64,000 nucleotides of DNA, from assembly GCA_039029355.1 (NCBI GenBank), contig JBCCGI010000016.1, positions 60,608 to 124,607 of the forward strand, written 5' to 3'. This document shows positions 1-8,288 of this stretch, in pieces; position 1 is the first letter of the stretch; each line of letters starts with the position of its first letter. This stretch comes from JBCCGI01 sp039029355 (GTDB lineage: Bacteria; Planctomycetota; UBA1135; GCA-002686595). The notes under the pieces are model-generated. The model was not told where the DNA came from, did no database searches, and saw only the letters and a program-made list of their open reading frames with translations. The translations under genes and the position numbers were made by a program.

Positions 1-507
1 TCGGCGGTCGTCTGCGTCGCGCGCGACGGCAAGGCCGTGACCGCGCCGTCGGAGTGGATCTCGGTGGACGGTGCGAAGGAGGGGCCCGAGGCCATCGATA
101 CGCCGCTGGATGCCGCCCAGCAGGCGATCCTCGACGGCATCCTCGACGGCAGCATGTCCACGGCCGACATCAAGGCCGCGATCCTGAAGGAGCAGCCCGT
201 GCACGACGACGTGCTGCTGGCCGCGCTGAAGAGGCAGCCGCCGATGCCGCACGACGACATCAAGCCGGTAGTCGCGGCCCATTCGCCCTTCGACGCCGCC
301 CACAACCCCGACGGCATCGCCGGCGGTGCGCCGCTGGCGGACGAGCTGCTGTACGCCACCGTCGCGCCCGACGGACCGACGATCGACGACCTCGCGGATC
401 TCCTGATCGCGAACTCGCCCCTCTCCTCCGACGTCCTGCAGGCGGTGATCGACAAGGTCCCGCCGTTGAAGGCCGCCGACCTGGACGCCGTTCTGGCCGC
501 CCAATGA
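1..507 (+). CDS. C-terminal part of a repeat-containing hypothetical protein
   Basis: The frame is open from the left edge, so the N-terminus lies outside the window; the GTG at 37 is only an internal possible start. The visible 168 residues carry imperfect repeats of roughly 17-35 residues around a Pro-rich/Asp-(Val/Ile/Leu)-Leu core (for example QPVHDDVLLAAL, NSPLSSDVLQAVI, PPLKAADLDAVL), probably short amphipathic helices. I recognise no catalytic motif or family. The stop overlaps the next start (ATGA at 504-507), so the two genes are translationally coupled. Confidence 0.75.
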   Translation, partial: SAVVCVARDGKAVTAPSEWISVDGAKEGPEAIDTPLDAAQQAILDGILDGSMSTADIKAAILKEQPVHDDVLLAALKRQPPMPHDDIKPVVAAHSPFDAAHNPDGIAGGAPLADELLYATVAPDGPTIDDLADLLIANSPLSSDVLQAVIDKVPPLKAADLDAVLAAQ

Positions 508-1805
508 AGCTACCGCGCGCGTTCCCCGCACTCCTCGTCCTGGCCGCTGCGACGCCCCTCGCGGCGGGGGCCCCCGTGCCTGTGCAACAGCGTGGCGAGT
601 CGGTCGTCGAGGCGGTGCGTAGCACGATGCGCGGCACGACCTTCGACGCGGCCGCCCTGCGCGACAAGCTGCGTGCGGCCGGGCCGGACGCGCCGCGCGC
701 GGTGTTCGAGCTGCTCCTCGAGGGCGAGGTCGACGGACTCGAGCTATCGCCCGCGCAGCGGGTCATCCTCGGGCACACGCTCCGCAGCCTTCCGCTCGAG
801 ACCCTGCGCGGCTCCCTGGCCACCCTCGCCCGCTCGCAGCGGCCGACTGCTGAGCTCGCGCTTGCGCTCGAGCTGCTGGGCGACGCGGGCTGCGGCCAGG
901 ACCTCGACCTGGCGCTGCGGCTCGCCGCGCCGGCCTCCGGCGATGCGGCCGTCGAGCCGCGCCTCCGGCGCGAGCTCGACCGGACCCTGAGCCGCATCCT
1001 GCGGCGCGAGCCGGCCGCGACGGCGCGGCTCCCGAAGCTCCTGCGCACGTGTCCGCCGACGCTGGCGTACGCGCTCTGCCGGGCGGTGGGCGAGCGCGGT
1101 GCGGAAGGCGGCCTCACGGCGCTGGCGCGCTCGCTCGACGCGGTCGACTCGATGGACCCGATCGTGCTCGTCGAGCTGATCCGCTGCGCGCGCCGCACGC
1201 CCGAGGCGGCGGACGAGCTCGCGCGGTCGGCGGTGCGAGCGCGCTACGCGCACGAGGAGGACCCGGACACGCTCGTGCTGACCGCCCAGGCGTCGCTCGC
1301 GCTCGACGACCGCGAGGCGATCTTCGAGCTTGTGCCGCTGCTGAGCGCCGGCGTGCCGTCGGTGGCCGACGCCGCGCACCGCGCGCTGGTGGAGCTGACC
1401 GGCCTCACCTGGGACGCCGAGCCGGAGACCTGGGCGACTTGGCTGCGCGAGGAGCAGCTGTGGTGGGAGCGCGACTACCCGCGCTGCCAAGAGCACGTCG
1501 CCTCCGGCTCGCTGGGCGAGGCCGCGGAGGGCATCCGCGAGCTCTCGCTGAAGCGCATCTACCCCGACGAAGCGACCGCCGCCCTGCTGCCGGCGCTCGA
1601 GCGGCGCGAGGCGGTCGTGGTCGTGCTCGCCTGTCGCGTCCTCGCGACGCGCGGCGGCAGAGGCGCCATCTGCGGGCTGATGGGCCTGCTCGACCACCCC
1701 GCCACCTCCGTGCGCACCGAAGCGTGGTTTGCGCTGCAACGGATCACCGGGCTGTCCTTTCCCCTGGACCCCGCGCCCTGGCGGGATCGTTTCCCCGGCT
1801 GCTGA
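504..1805 (+). CDS. Secreted HEAT-repeat-like protein
   Basis: A 433-residue protein starting at the ATG that overlaps the upstream stop. It begins with a signal peptide (MKLPRAF, a hydrophobic LLVLAAATPLA stretch, then AGA). The rest is almost entirely alpha-helical and Leu/Ala/Arg/Glu-rich. Near the C-terminus are repeats resembling HEAT or PBS-lyase repeats: one around residues 295-315 (VADAAHRALVELTGLTWD) and one near 405-425 (TSVRTEAWFALQRITGLSF), both ending in a TGL turn. No catalytic residues are apparent. It is probably an extracytoplasmic scaffold. It is followed after 5 nt by a HAMP-like membrane protein. Confidence 0.7.
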   Translation: MKLPRAFPALLVLAAATPLAAGAPVPVQQRGESVVEAVRSTMRGTTFDAAALRDKLRAAGPDAPRAVFELLLEGEVDGLELSPAQRVILGHTLRSLPLETLRGSLATLARSQRPTAELALALELLGDAGCGQDLDLALRLAAPASGDAAVEPRLRRELDRTLSRILRREPAATARLPKLLRTCPPTLAYALCRAVGERGAEGGLTALARSLDAVDSMDPIVLVELIRCARRTPEAADELARSAVRARYAHEEDPDTLVLTAQASLALDDREAIFELVPLLSAGVPSVADAAHRALVELTGLTWDAEPETWATWLREEQLWWERDYPRCQEHVASGSLGEAAEGIRELSLKRIYPDEATAALLPALERREAVVVVLACRVLATRGGRGAICGLMGLLDHPATSVRTEAWFALQRITGLSFPLDPAPWRDRFPGC

Positions 1806-1810
1806 ACCCC

Positions 1811-2296
1811 ATGAATACGCCCTTCTTCCGACGCTCTCGAAAGCTGATCAAGCCGCGCCTCCAGCTGCGGCTGACCGCCGTGTTCCTCGGGATCTCGGTG
1901 CTCTGCTTCCTCCTGCAGCTGGCGCTGGTCGGCCAGCTGCTCGCGGCCCAGGCGGCCTCGATGCCCTCGGCGAACATCCAGCTGCTCGACGGGCTGCCGA
2001 TGCTCCTCGGGAAGGTCCTCCTGATCTCGCTGGGCGTGTTCGCGCCGCTCCTCGCGGGCGTCGGGATCGCGATCAGCTTCCGGATCGCCGGACCGGTCTA
2101 CAACTTCGAGCGCTATCTCCTGCGCGTGGCCGAGGGCGAGGAGACCGCGCCCTGCACACTGCGCGAAGACGACGAGCTCAAGGAGCTCTGCGACATCATC
2201 AACGAGGTGACCGAGCCGCTGCGCAAGCGCAACGAGCGAGCCCTCAGGACCGGCAAGCCGCGGCGCGCGCGCCGCACCGACAACCAGGCCGCCTAG
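1811..2296 (+). CDS. Two-TM membrane protein with HAMP-like segment
   Basis: A 161-residue protein. After a basic N-terminus (RRSRKLIKPRLQLR) come a first transmembrane helix (about residues 18-42), a short periplasmic loop of about 25 residues, and a second helix (about 65-90). The cytoplasmic part (RIAGPVYNFERYLLRVAEGE followed by DELKELCDIINEVTEPLRKRNERAL) has the shape of a HAMP linker with its conserved Pro and two amphipathic helices. No kinase or chemoreceptor output domain follows, so it is a stand-alone sensor-like stub. Its stop shares the palindrome CTAG with the stop of the convergent radical SAM gene. Confidence 0.75.
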   Translation: MNTPFFRRSRKLIKPRLQLRLTAVFLGISVLCFLLQLALVGQLLAAQAASMPSANIQLLDGLPMLLGKVLLISLGVFAPLLAGVGIAISFRIAGPVYNFERYLLRVAEGEETAPCTLREDDELKELCDIINEVTEPLRKRNERALRTGKPRRARRTDNQAA

Positions 2297-4005
2297 ACGA
2301 CGAAGGCGATCAGCCGCACGCGCGCCGCGCCCGAGCCGCCGAGGCGCGTGCACCGTACGCGGACGACTTCGTCGTTGGAGAGCTGGATGTCGCCCAGGGC
2401 GCGCGCGAAGGCGTATGCGCCGCCCTCCCCGCTCTCCGCGGCCACGTCGGCGACCAGGGCCTCGCCGGCGAAGATCTCCAGGCGCCCGTCCGCCGGAACC
2501 GGATCGGAAGCGACCTCGCGCAGCACGATGCGCTTCCCGGGGGGGACGCGCCCGACCTCGACCAGCTCGCCCTCGGCGACCTCGCCGCCGACCCGCACCC
2601 AGGTCTCATTGGTGCCCCAGTCGGCCTCGTCGGGGGGCTCGAACAGGTAGCAGGTGCGGCAGAAGCGGTAGCAGCTTCCGGTGCTGAGGCTGCGACGCAG
2701 GCGGCGGTAGTTCTCGCCGTTCCAGACGTCGAGGAACGACTCGACCTCGTCGAAGTGACCGAGCACCCGCGCGGCGTCGACGGCCGGGTTGCAGCAGGGG
2801 GCGATGATGCCGTTGTACTCGAGGAACGACTCGCGCCAGGCGTACGTGCATTCGCTGGGCTTCGTGCGGTCGTCGGGGATGAGCGACTCACCCAGCTGCG
2901 GCACGCCCCAGCGCAGGTGGCCCAGCAGCGCGCGCTCGTCGAGCAACCGCTCGACGTACTCCGGGTTGCCTCCGCCGGCGTCGCGCGTCTCGACCAGGGC
3001 GCGGTAGCGCGCGTCCTCGTCCCAGCGCTCGTGGATCTGGGGGTCGAAGCGCACGCTCTTGAGCCGCTCCTTGGCCTGGGCGCGCAGCACGTCCTCGCGC
3101 AGCGGCTCGTACGGCAGGTCGGGCGGCGCTCCGGCCACGTCGAAGGGGTCGGGCAGGTGCAGGTCGACGCCGAGCCGCGTGGCGCTCTCGCGCGCGCGCT
3201 CGAAGACCTCGTTCGCGAGCCGCTTGTGCGGCAGGATCGAGTCCGCGGGGTTCAAGCCCTCGTGCACGTAGACGTGCTCGACCGAGACCTGGTCGACGTT
3301 GAGGCGGTGCGCGAGCTCGACCAGCTGGGGTAGCTCGGTCAGGTTGCGGTGCTGCAGAATGTGGTTGAAGTGCAGCCGAGGGCGGAAGGCGCCTGTCGGC
3401 AGCTGGTCGCGCGCCTCGTCGAAGAGGCGGATGTTCTTCACCACGCGGTCGAAGTCCGCGCGCCGGCGGATCGCGTCGAAGGTGGGGGCTGAGGCGCCGT
3501 CCATCGACACGGTCAGGGTGTCGGTGGCCGGCATCAGCGCCTCGATCAGGCCGGTCTTGCTGAACGGCATCGCGTTGCTGGTGATCGACGCGCGCACGCC
3601 GTAGGTCGCCAGGAGCTCGAGCTCGTCGAGGATCGTGCGCGACACCAGCGGCTCGCCGGTGACCGACAGCGCGACGGTGCGCAGGTGGGGGAAGAGCTCG
3701 TGCGCCGCCCGCTCGAAGCGCTCCAGCCCCATGTCCGGCAGCGTCATGTTCTCGACGTCGTCGAGCTGCTTGAAGCACATCTGGCACGTGAGGTTGCACT
3801 TGTGCGTGTTCCCGATCGTCAGGAACGACGGATACGAGGTGCAGACCTCCGGCCGCTCGCGCTGGTCGTGCTCGGCGCGGCGGTCGTTCTCGCGCTTCAG
3901 GCTCTCCAACTCGTCGAGCCCGAGCCGTCGGTGGGCGGAGCCGGGGTGGCGCTCCAGCCAGCGCTCGAGGCGCGCCTGGTGGACGTCCTGGACTTCGGGG
4001 GGCAT
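2293..4005 (-). CDS. Radical SAM / SPASM-domain protein
   Basis: A 570-residue enzyme. The radical SAM CxxxCxxC motif is at C70, C74 and C77 (HKCNLTCQMCFK), preceded by a hydrophobic strand (SFLTIGN); a GEP-like motif (VTGEPLVS) follows at about residues 125-132. The C-terminal third has a Cys-rich SPASM-type segment: CTYAW, a PCCNP pair, then SCYRFCRTC at about residues 450-465, which would hold auxiliary 4Fe-4S clusters. About 100 beta-rich residues follow. Related enzymes modify peptides, proteins or small molecules, but no substrate is evident here. The neighbours are not peptide precursors, so the role is open. Confidence 0.85.
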   Translation of the reverse strand: MPPEVQDVHQARLERWLERHPGSAHRRLGLDELESLKRENDRRAEHDQRERPEVCTSYPSFLTIGNTHKCNLTCQMCFKQLDDVENMTLPDMGLERFERAAHELFPHLRTVALSVTGEPLVSRTILDELELLATYGVRASITSNAMPFSKTGLIEALMPATDTLTVSMDGASAPTFDAIRRRADFDRVVKNIRLFDEARDQLPTGAFRPRLHFNHILQHRNLTELPQLVELAHRLNVDQVSVEHVYVHEGLNPADSILPHKRLANEVFERARESATRLGVDLHLPDPFDVAGAPPDLPYEPLREDVLRAQAKERLKSVRFDPQIHERWDEDARYRALVETRDAGGGNPEYVERLLDERALLGHLRWGVPQLGESLIPDDRTKPSECTYAWRESFLEYNGIIAPCCNPAVDAARVLGHFDEVESFLDVWNGENYRRLRRSLSTGSCYRFCRTCYLFEPPDEADWGTNETWVRVGGEVAEGELVEVGRVPPGKRIVLREVASDPVPADGRLEIFAGEALVADVAAESGEGGAYAFARALGDIQLSNDEVVRVRCTRLGGSGAARVRLIAFVV

Positions 4006-4149
4006 CCCACAAGCCTACCCGCCCGTCCGGGCCTACCGGGCGGGCCCTCCTGCCCAAATAAGGAGGGGATCGGCGTGCGGAGCCGCGGACCGCGGAGCCG
4101 CGGGGTAAGCTGACTGAATCGGCCAAACCCCTCCGGAGACCCCCTCACC

Positions 4150-5949
4150 ATGAATCCCCGTCTGCTCCCGACCGCGGGCGTATGCCTCGCGGCGCTGGCT
4201 ACGTCCGCGTCCGCCCAGTTCAACGACAAGTGGGCCGCCTTTGAAAAGGACCCGAGCCTGCTGTCGGTCGGCGGCCCCCTCGCCGACGTCAACCACGAGG
4301 TCGACGTCGACTGGGGCGACCTCGACGGCGATGGCTGGACCGACGTCGTCGTGGTCCGCAAGGAGCCGATCCTCGAGATCGGCCCGCGTCGCAACGTGCT
4401 GCTGATGAACATCAGCGGCGTGCTGACCGACCTGACGAACACGCTGGCGGTCGGCTCGGACATCCCCGGCGGGCAGGGATTCCGCGACCTGACGCCCGAC
4501 CGCGACGTGGTGTTGGTGGACGTCGACAACGACGGTCTGCTCGACTGCGTCACCGCCTGCGACCAAACCGCGGGCCTGCCGAAGTTCCGCTCGCACCCGC
4601 GGGTCTACGTCAACCTCGGCTCCAGTGGCGGCAGCTGGCAGGGGCTGCGGCACGAGGACGCGCGCTTCCCGCAGCTGCTGCACAACGTCTCGGGCATCCC
4701 GCTCGACCCGTACTTCAACGCCGTCGACGCTGGCGACGTGGACCTCGACGGGTTCGCCGACCTCTACTTCGGCGACCAGGACCAGCTGGGGACCGGCGGC
4801 TTCCAGTCCGATGCGATCGACACCGAAGACCGGCTGATGATCAACGACGGCCTGGGCTCGTTCGTCGACCAGAGTACGGTGGCGATGACGTCCGCGATGC
4901 TGTCGTCGCGCTTCTGCAACTCGGTCGAGGTCGGCGACTTCAACCTGGACGGCAAGAACGACATCATCAAGCAGACGAGCCTCGCGGCTCCGGTCCAGGT
5001 CACGATGCGCGTCAACGACGCGTTGGGCGCCGGCTCGCCCGGCATCTTCACCGACCTCGACCCGGCCTACACCGGCTCGCCGTACTTCATCCAGACCGGC
5101 GACATGAACCAGGACGGTCGGCTGGACCTCTTGGTCTCCGACAACGGCCTCGACCGCTACATCCTGAACGAGGGCACGCTCGGCAGCGGCCTCGTGGACT
5201 GGGGCGCGCCGCAGACCTTCGAGTTCCTCGCCGGCGCTGACGACGGCTTCGGCGCCAACAGCCTGGTGGCCGATCTCGACGGCGACGGCTGGCAGGACGC
5301 GATCGTCACCGACATCGACCCGCAGATCGAGACCTACAACCGGCGCGCGCACGTCTACCACAACCTCGGCGGCACCGTCGGCGGCGACGTGGACTTCCGC
5401 GAGGAGCGCGCGAGCACCGACGACTCCGACTGGGTCGGCGCCTACGGGATCACGCTCTCGGACCTCGAGACCTCACACGACGTGGCGGTCTTCGACGTCG
5501 ACCTCGACGGACGCAACGACATGCTGCTGTTCCGGGTCGACTCGAACGAGGCCTTCCGCGGTATCGACCCGCCGGTCTGCCAGACCAACCTCGGCTTCGC
5601 CGACGGCACCTTCGGCGACGGCACCACGGTGCTCGAGGTCTGCGGCGGCGACCTCTCCAGCGGCAACGACGCGACGCTGCGGCTCTTCAACGCCGCCCCG
5701 AGCGCCGCGGCGGGCATCCTGGTGTCGGCGTCGGCGCTGCCGGTCTACTCGCCGGTGCTGGACGCCACGCTGGTCGCGATCCCGCCGATCGTCACGGTGC
5801 CGGTGTTCACCGACGCGTCGGGCGAGGTGAGCGTCCCGATCGCCGGCGGCTCGGGCCCCGCGACGTTCGTCGTGCAGGCGCTGGTCGCCAACGGCGGCCC
5901 GACCCTGGCCGACGTGTCGAACGCGATCGAGGTCACGCTGCTGCCCTGA
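4150..5949 (+). CDS. Secreted FG-GAP/VCBS-repeat protein
   Basis: A 599-residue protein with a signal peptide (cleavage near ATSASAQ). It contains at least seven Asp-rich calcium-binding-type repeats of the form D-x-[DN]-x-DG-x-x-D (for example DLDGDGWTD, DVDNDGLLD, DVDLDGFAD, DMNQDGRLD), expected to build a seven-bladed propeller. A beta-sandwich tail of about 90 residues ends ...NAIEVTLLP. A similar tail ends the unrelated propeller protein at 17176-18768, so it may be a shared sorting or adhesion module. It is a relative of the FG-GAP gene at 43353-45110. The stop codon is native because the C-terminal module ends at the same point in the paralog. Confidence 0.85.
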   Translation: MNPRLLPTAGVCLAALATSASAQFNDKWAAFEKDPSLLSVGGPLADVNHEVDVDWGDLDGDGWTDVVVVRKEPILEIGPRRNVLLMNISGVLTDLTNTLAVGSDIPGGQGFRDLTPDRDVVLVDVDNDGLLDCVTACDQTAGLPKFRSHPRVYVNLGSSGGSWQGLRHEDARFPQLLHNVSGIPLDPYFNAVDAGDVDLDGFADLYFGDQDQLGTGGFQSDAIDTEDRLMINDGLGSFVDQSTVAMTSAMLSSRFCNSVEVGDFNLDGKNDIIKQTSLAAPVQVTMRVNDALGAGSPGIFTDLDPAYTGSPYFIQTGDMNQDGRLDLLVSDNGLDRYILNEGTLGSGLVDWGAPQTFEFLAGADDGFGANSLVADLDGDGWQDAIVTDIDPQIETYNRRAHVYHNLGGTVGGDVDFREERASTDDSDWVGAYGITLSDLETSHDVAVFDVDLDGRNDMLLFRVDSNEAFRGIDPPVCQTNLGFADGTFGDGTTVLEVCGGDLSSGNDATLRLFNAAPSAAAGILVSASALPVYSPVLDATLVAIPPIVTVPVFTDASGEVSVPIAGGSGPATFVVQALVANGGPTLADVSNAIEVTLLP

Positions 5950-5985
5950 TATGGAGGCCCTCCCGTCAAGAGGGCACGAGATTTC

Positions 5986-6015
5986 CAGGCTGCGGGCCGT
6001 TAGGCCCGCAGCCTG
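5986..6015 (+). terminator. Strong GC hairpin behind the FG-GAP gene
   Basis: A perfect 13-bp inverted repeat (CAGGCTGCGGGCC / GGCCCGCAGCCTG) with a GTTA loop, followed by TCTTT. It lies 37 bp after the FG-GAP stop. It reads as a Rho-independent terminator for that gene, although it falls inside the inferred IS boundaries and might instead belong to the element. Confidence 0.65.
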
Positions 6016-6224
6016 TCTTTCGCAGTAGGTGTCGGGAGTCGCGCCGGACGTCGACGGTAGCGACGGCGGTCAGTCTGACATACGCGGGCCGAAACCGCAG
6101 GTGGCTTGTTCCGTCGCGAGGCCTTCAGTCTGACATCGTGCTCACGGCGAGCCGTGGCGACATAGGGCAGTCGAGGATCCTCTTCGTCAGCGACGCCCGG
6201 CGCACTCCCATGTGCGGTTGTGAC

Positions 6225-7361
6225 TCAGCTCGCTTCGCGCAGGGCCTGCCAGAGGTGTCCCGCGAGCTCGCGAGCGATAGCCGCCTTGGCCAGGTTGGTG
6301 TGCTTGGCGGCCGACAGCCGCTGGTACTTCTTGACGAGGCGACGCTCGACGCGCCTTGCCAACTCGCTGGCAGCGGCAGGCGCCTGCGCACGTCGCTGGC
6401 GCAGCGACTTGGATTCGGGGTACAGACGCCGATAGTGCTGGCAGGTCTCGACCAAGAGCCGTCTTAGGTGGCGGCTTCCGGTGCGCGTGATTCCTCCGCG
6501 GCGCACCCTGTTTCCTGAGGAGTTTTCGCTTGGCACCAGCCCGACGTAGGCGGCGACCGACGCGTGGTTGGGGAAGCGATGCGGGTCGCCGAGTTCGGCA
6601 ACTACGTTGGTTGCGACTAGCGTTTGCACACCTCGAAAGGCCTTGAGTGCGCGGATCTGCTCAGCGATGTCCTCGCGCTGCGCGCGCTCTTCGATCAGCT
6701 CGTCGAGCTCTTGGAGCTCCGACTCCCTGGCCGCCAGCCGGCGTAGCTTGAGCGCGAGCATCACCCGATCGTCGGGGTCGTCGAGCTCCACCTGGCGAAG
6801 CCACGAGCGGTGGGCGCGACTCCACAGCGCCCCACCGCGCCAGATCGCTCCTCGATGGAGCAACAGCTTGGAGATGTGGTGCTTGGCCGCGACGACGTCC
6901 TTGCGAGCGGCGTCACGCGAGCGCGTCAGCGTGCGCAGTGCCTCGAGCTCGGGCGTAGGCGGCCGGACAGCGGTGAGCTGACCGCCACGGAGGAAGACGG
7001 CGAGGCGCTCCGCGTCCAAGCGGTCGGTCTTGCGGCGCTCCCCGGGGAGCACCGGGATACGGCTGGGCGCAGCGACCAGACAGTCGACCCCCAGCTGGGT
7101 TAGCTGGCGCCAGAGGACAAAGCCGGTGCAGCCGGCCTCGTAGACCGCGTGGAGCGATCCACGCTCCTGCAGCTGCCGGATGACGCGCCGGATCTTCGAA
7201 GCGTCATTTGCGATTCGGCGGGCCGGCTCGGGACGCTCGGCCCCGAGCGGAAGGACGGCGATCGACAAGGTGTCTTGATGGGCGTCGATGCCAACGAACA
7301 GGCAATCGGTATCCTGGAACACGGCTCGGTCTCCTCGATGAAGGACGTGAAGACGTCGCAC
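6225..7361 (-). CDS. IS110-family DEDD transposase
   Basis: About 378 residues, full length for the family. The N-terminal RuvC-like DEDD domain shows VGIDAHQDT (first Asp), VYEAG (Glu) and TDRLDAERLA (two Asp). The C-terminal Transposase_20 domain carries the hallmark region FRGVQTLVA, GLVPSENSSG with its conserved Ser, and GGITRTGSRHLRRLLVE. It catalyses excision and site-specific insertion through a circular intermediate, guided in studied members by a bridge RNA from the element's own non-coding end. The GTG at 7361 is the farthest start; the domain begins about 18 residues later, so the exact start is uncertain. I see no frameshift or internal stop. Confidence 0.93.
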   Translation of the reverse strand: MRRLHVLHRGDRAVFQDTDCLFVGIDAHQDTLSIAVLPLGAERPEPARRIANDASKIRRVIRQLQERGSLHAVYEAGCTGFVLWRQLTQLGVDCLVAAPSRIPVLPGERRKTDRLDAERLAVFLRGGQLTAVRPPTPELEALRTLTRSRDAARKDVVAAKHHISKLLLHRGAIWRGGALWSRAHRSWLRQVELDDPDDRVMLALKLRRLAARESELQELDELIEERAQREDIAEQIRALKAFRGVQTLVATNVVAELGDPHRFPNHASVAAYVGLVPSENSSGNRVRRGGITRTGSRHLRRLLVETCQHYRRLYPESKSLRQRRAQAPAAASELARRVERRLVKKYQRLSAAKHTNLAKAAIARELAGHLWQALREAS

Positions 7362-7485
7362 ACCGCGTGCACGACCTGCCTTAGGTCTGCCCGCTGTGGA
7401 TAGGCCTGGCGAGAGCCTGGCAGCCCACGAGTGCTAGGGAGACCGGGCCTCCATAGCGTCTGACCCCGTCGCCCGGGATACGAGA

Positions 7486-7521
7486 ATCGCCCCGGCTGCG
7501 CGCTTGCGCGGCCGGGGCGAT
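7486..7521 (-). terminator. Hairpin terminator for the small membrane-protein gene
   Basis: ATCGCCCCGGC pairs with GCCGGGGCGAT (11 bp) around a GC-rich inner stem. It lies 41 bp downstream of the minus-strand gene ending at 7563. On the minus strand it is followed by TCTCGT. Confidence 0.55.
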
Positions 7522-7562
7522 GTCGATTTGGAGCGCCGCGCGAGCGGCGCTCGCGTGCGGTT

Positions 7563-7757
7563 TCACTCCGCGCGACGCACGCGGGCGTAGGCGTCGAGGA
7601 TCACGAGGAAGCAGAGCGACAGCCCGCCGACCAGCGCCAGCCGCGTCGAGATCGCGAAGGGGAGGTCGCCGAGGGCGCGCACGCCCTTCGTGCTCCACAT
7701 CCCGGTGAAACCGAGGAACCAGAGCGCGAAACAAAAGCGAAGCAGGATCGAGTTCAT
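7563..7757 (-). CDS. Small two-TM membrane protein
   Basis: A 64-residue protein beginning MNSILLRFCFALWFLGF. Helix 1 spans about residues 4-21 and helix 2 about 40-58, ending in a basic tail (DAYARVRRAE). The frame is open further upstream, but the ATG at 7757 is preceded by a clear GGAGGT ribosome binding site seven bases away, which fixes the start. I recognise no family. A transcript-end hairpin follows. Confidence 0.7.
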   Translation of the reverse strand: MNSILLRFCFALWFLGFTGMWSTKGVRALGDLPFAISTRLALVGGLSLCFLVILDAYARVRRAE

Positions 7758-7910
7758 TGGCTTACCTCCGCTCGGGGTAGAGCAAAGGGGATGCCAAGCC
7801 GATCCGAACGCAAATCCGCCCCGTTTGGGCTCCTCCAGGGACACCGCGCGGACCGACGCGGCGCCTGGGGAGGACACTCCGGCGCGCGGAGTCCCGACCG
7901 GCCGCGCTCC

Positions 7911-8186
7911 TCAGTCGAAGAGCCCGCCCTCGCCGATGATCGGCCCCTCGCCGCGATCGACGCCGCGCGGCAGATAGAGCGCGCCGGTGTGGTAGTCGAC
8001 GACGAAGCCCACGACGCCCGGCACCACGAAGGCGAACAGCAACAGACCGTTCATGATCAGCACGTTCGGGTCGACCTTGCCGGCGGCCGGCTGGCCGCGT
8101 CGCTCGTTGAACATCAGCGTTCCGCAGCCCGAGAGCTGGAGGAAGAGCGGAAGGGCGAGGAGGACGGTCAGCAGTCGCGATCGCAT
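7911..8186 (-). CDS. Small lipoprotein with one TM-like segment
   Basis: A 91-residue protein. The signal peptide ends in a lipobox (LQLSGC), so it should be lipid-anchored. A second hydrophobic stretch (NGLLLFAFVVPGVVGFVV) and the ending DYHTGALYLP then a Gly/acidic tail give it the look of YceK/YidQ-like envelope lipoproteins, a resemblance I recall rather than can test. It lies between two other minus-strand envelope genes without tight coupling. Confidence 0.7.
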   Translation of the reverse strand: MRSRLLTVLLALPLFLQLSGCGTLMFNERRGQPAAGKVDPNVLIMNGLLLFAFVVPGVVGFVVDYHTGALYLPRGVDRGEGPIIGEGGLFD

Positions 8187-8288
8187 GGGCGCTCGTTGGG
8201 CAGAGGGGGAGGGGCCTAGGCCCCGGGGGCGAGCGGGCCAGCCTACGGTTCCGCGGTGCGCGCTGCGAGCGGCTCTAGCGACGCCCCG

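Larger units (their letters stand above)
5950..7455 (-). mobile_element. IS110-family (IS1111-like) insertion sequence
   Basis: The region contains one DEDD-type transposase gene and is bounded by an inverted pair: TATGGAGGCCC immediately after the FG-GAP stop (from 5950) and GGGCCTCCATA ending at about 7455. IS1111-type members of the IS110 family carry such short subterminal inverted repeats and make no obvious target duplication. The 275 nt downstream of the transposase (5950-6224) hold a long hairpin and two copies of TCAGTCTGACAT (about 6071 and 6126). This is a plausible place for a bridge RNA. The outer limits are inferred from the repeat pair only. Confidence 0.55.
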
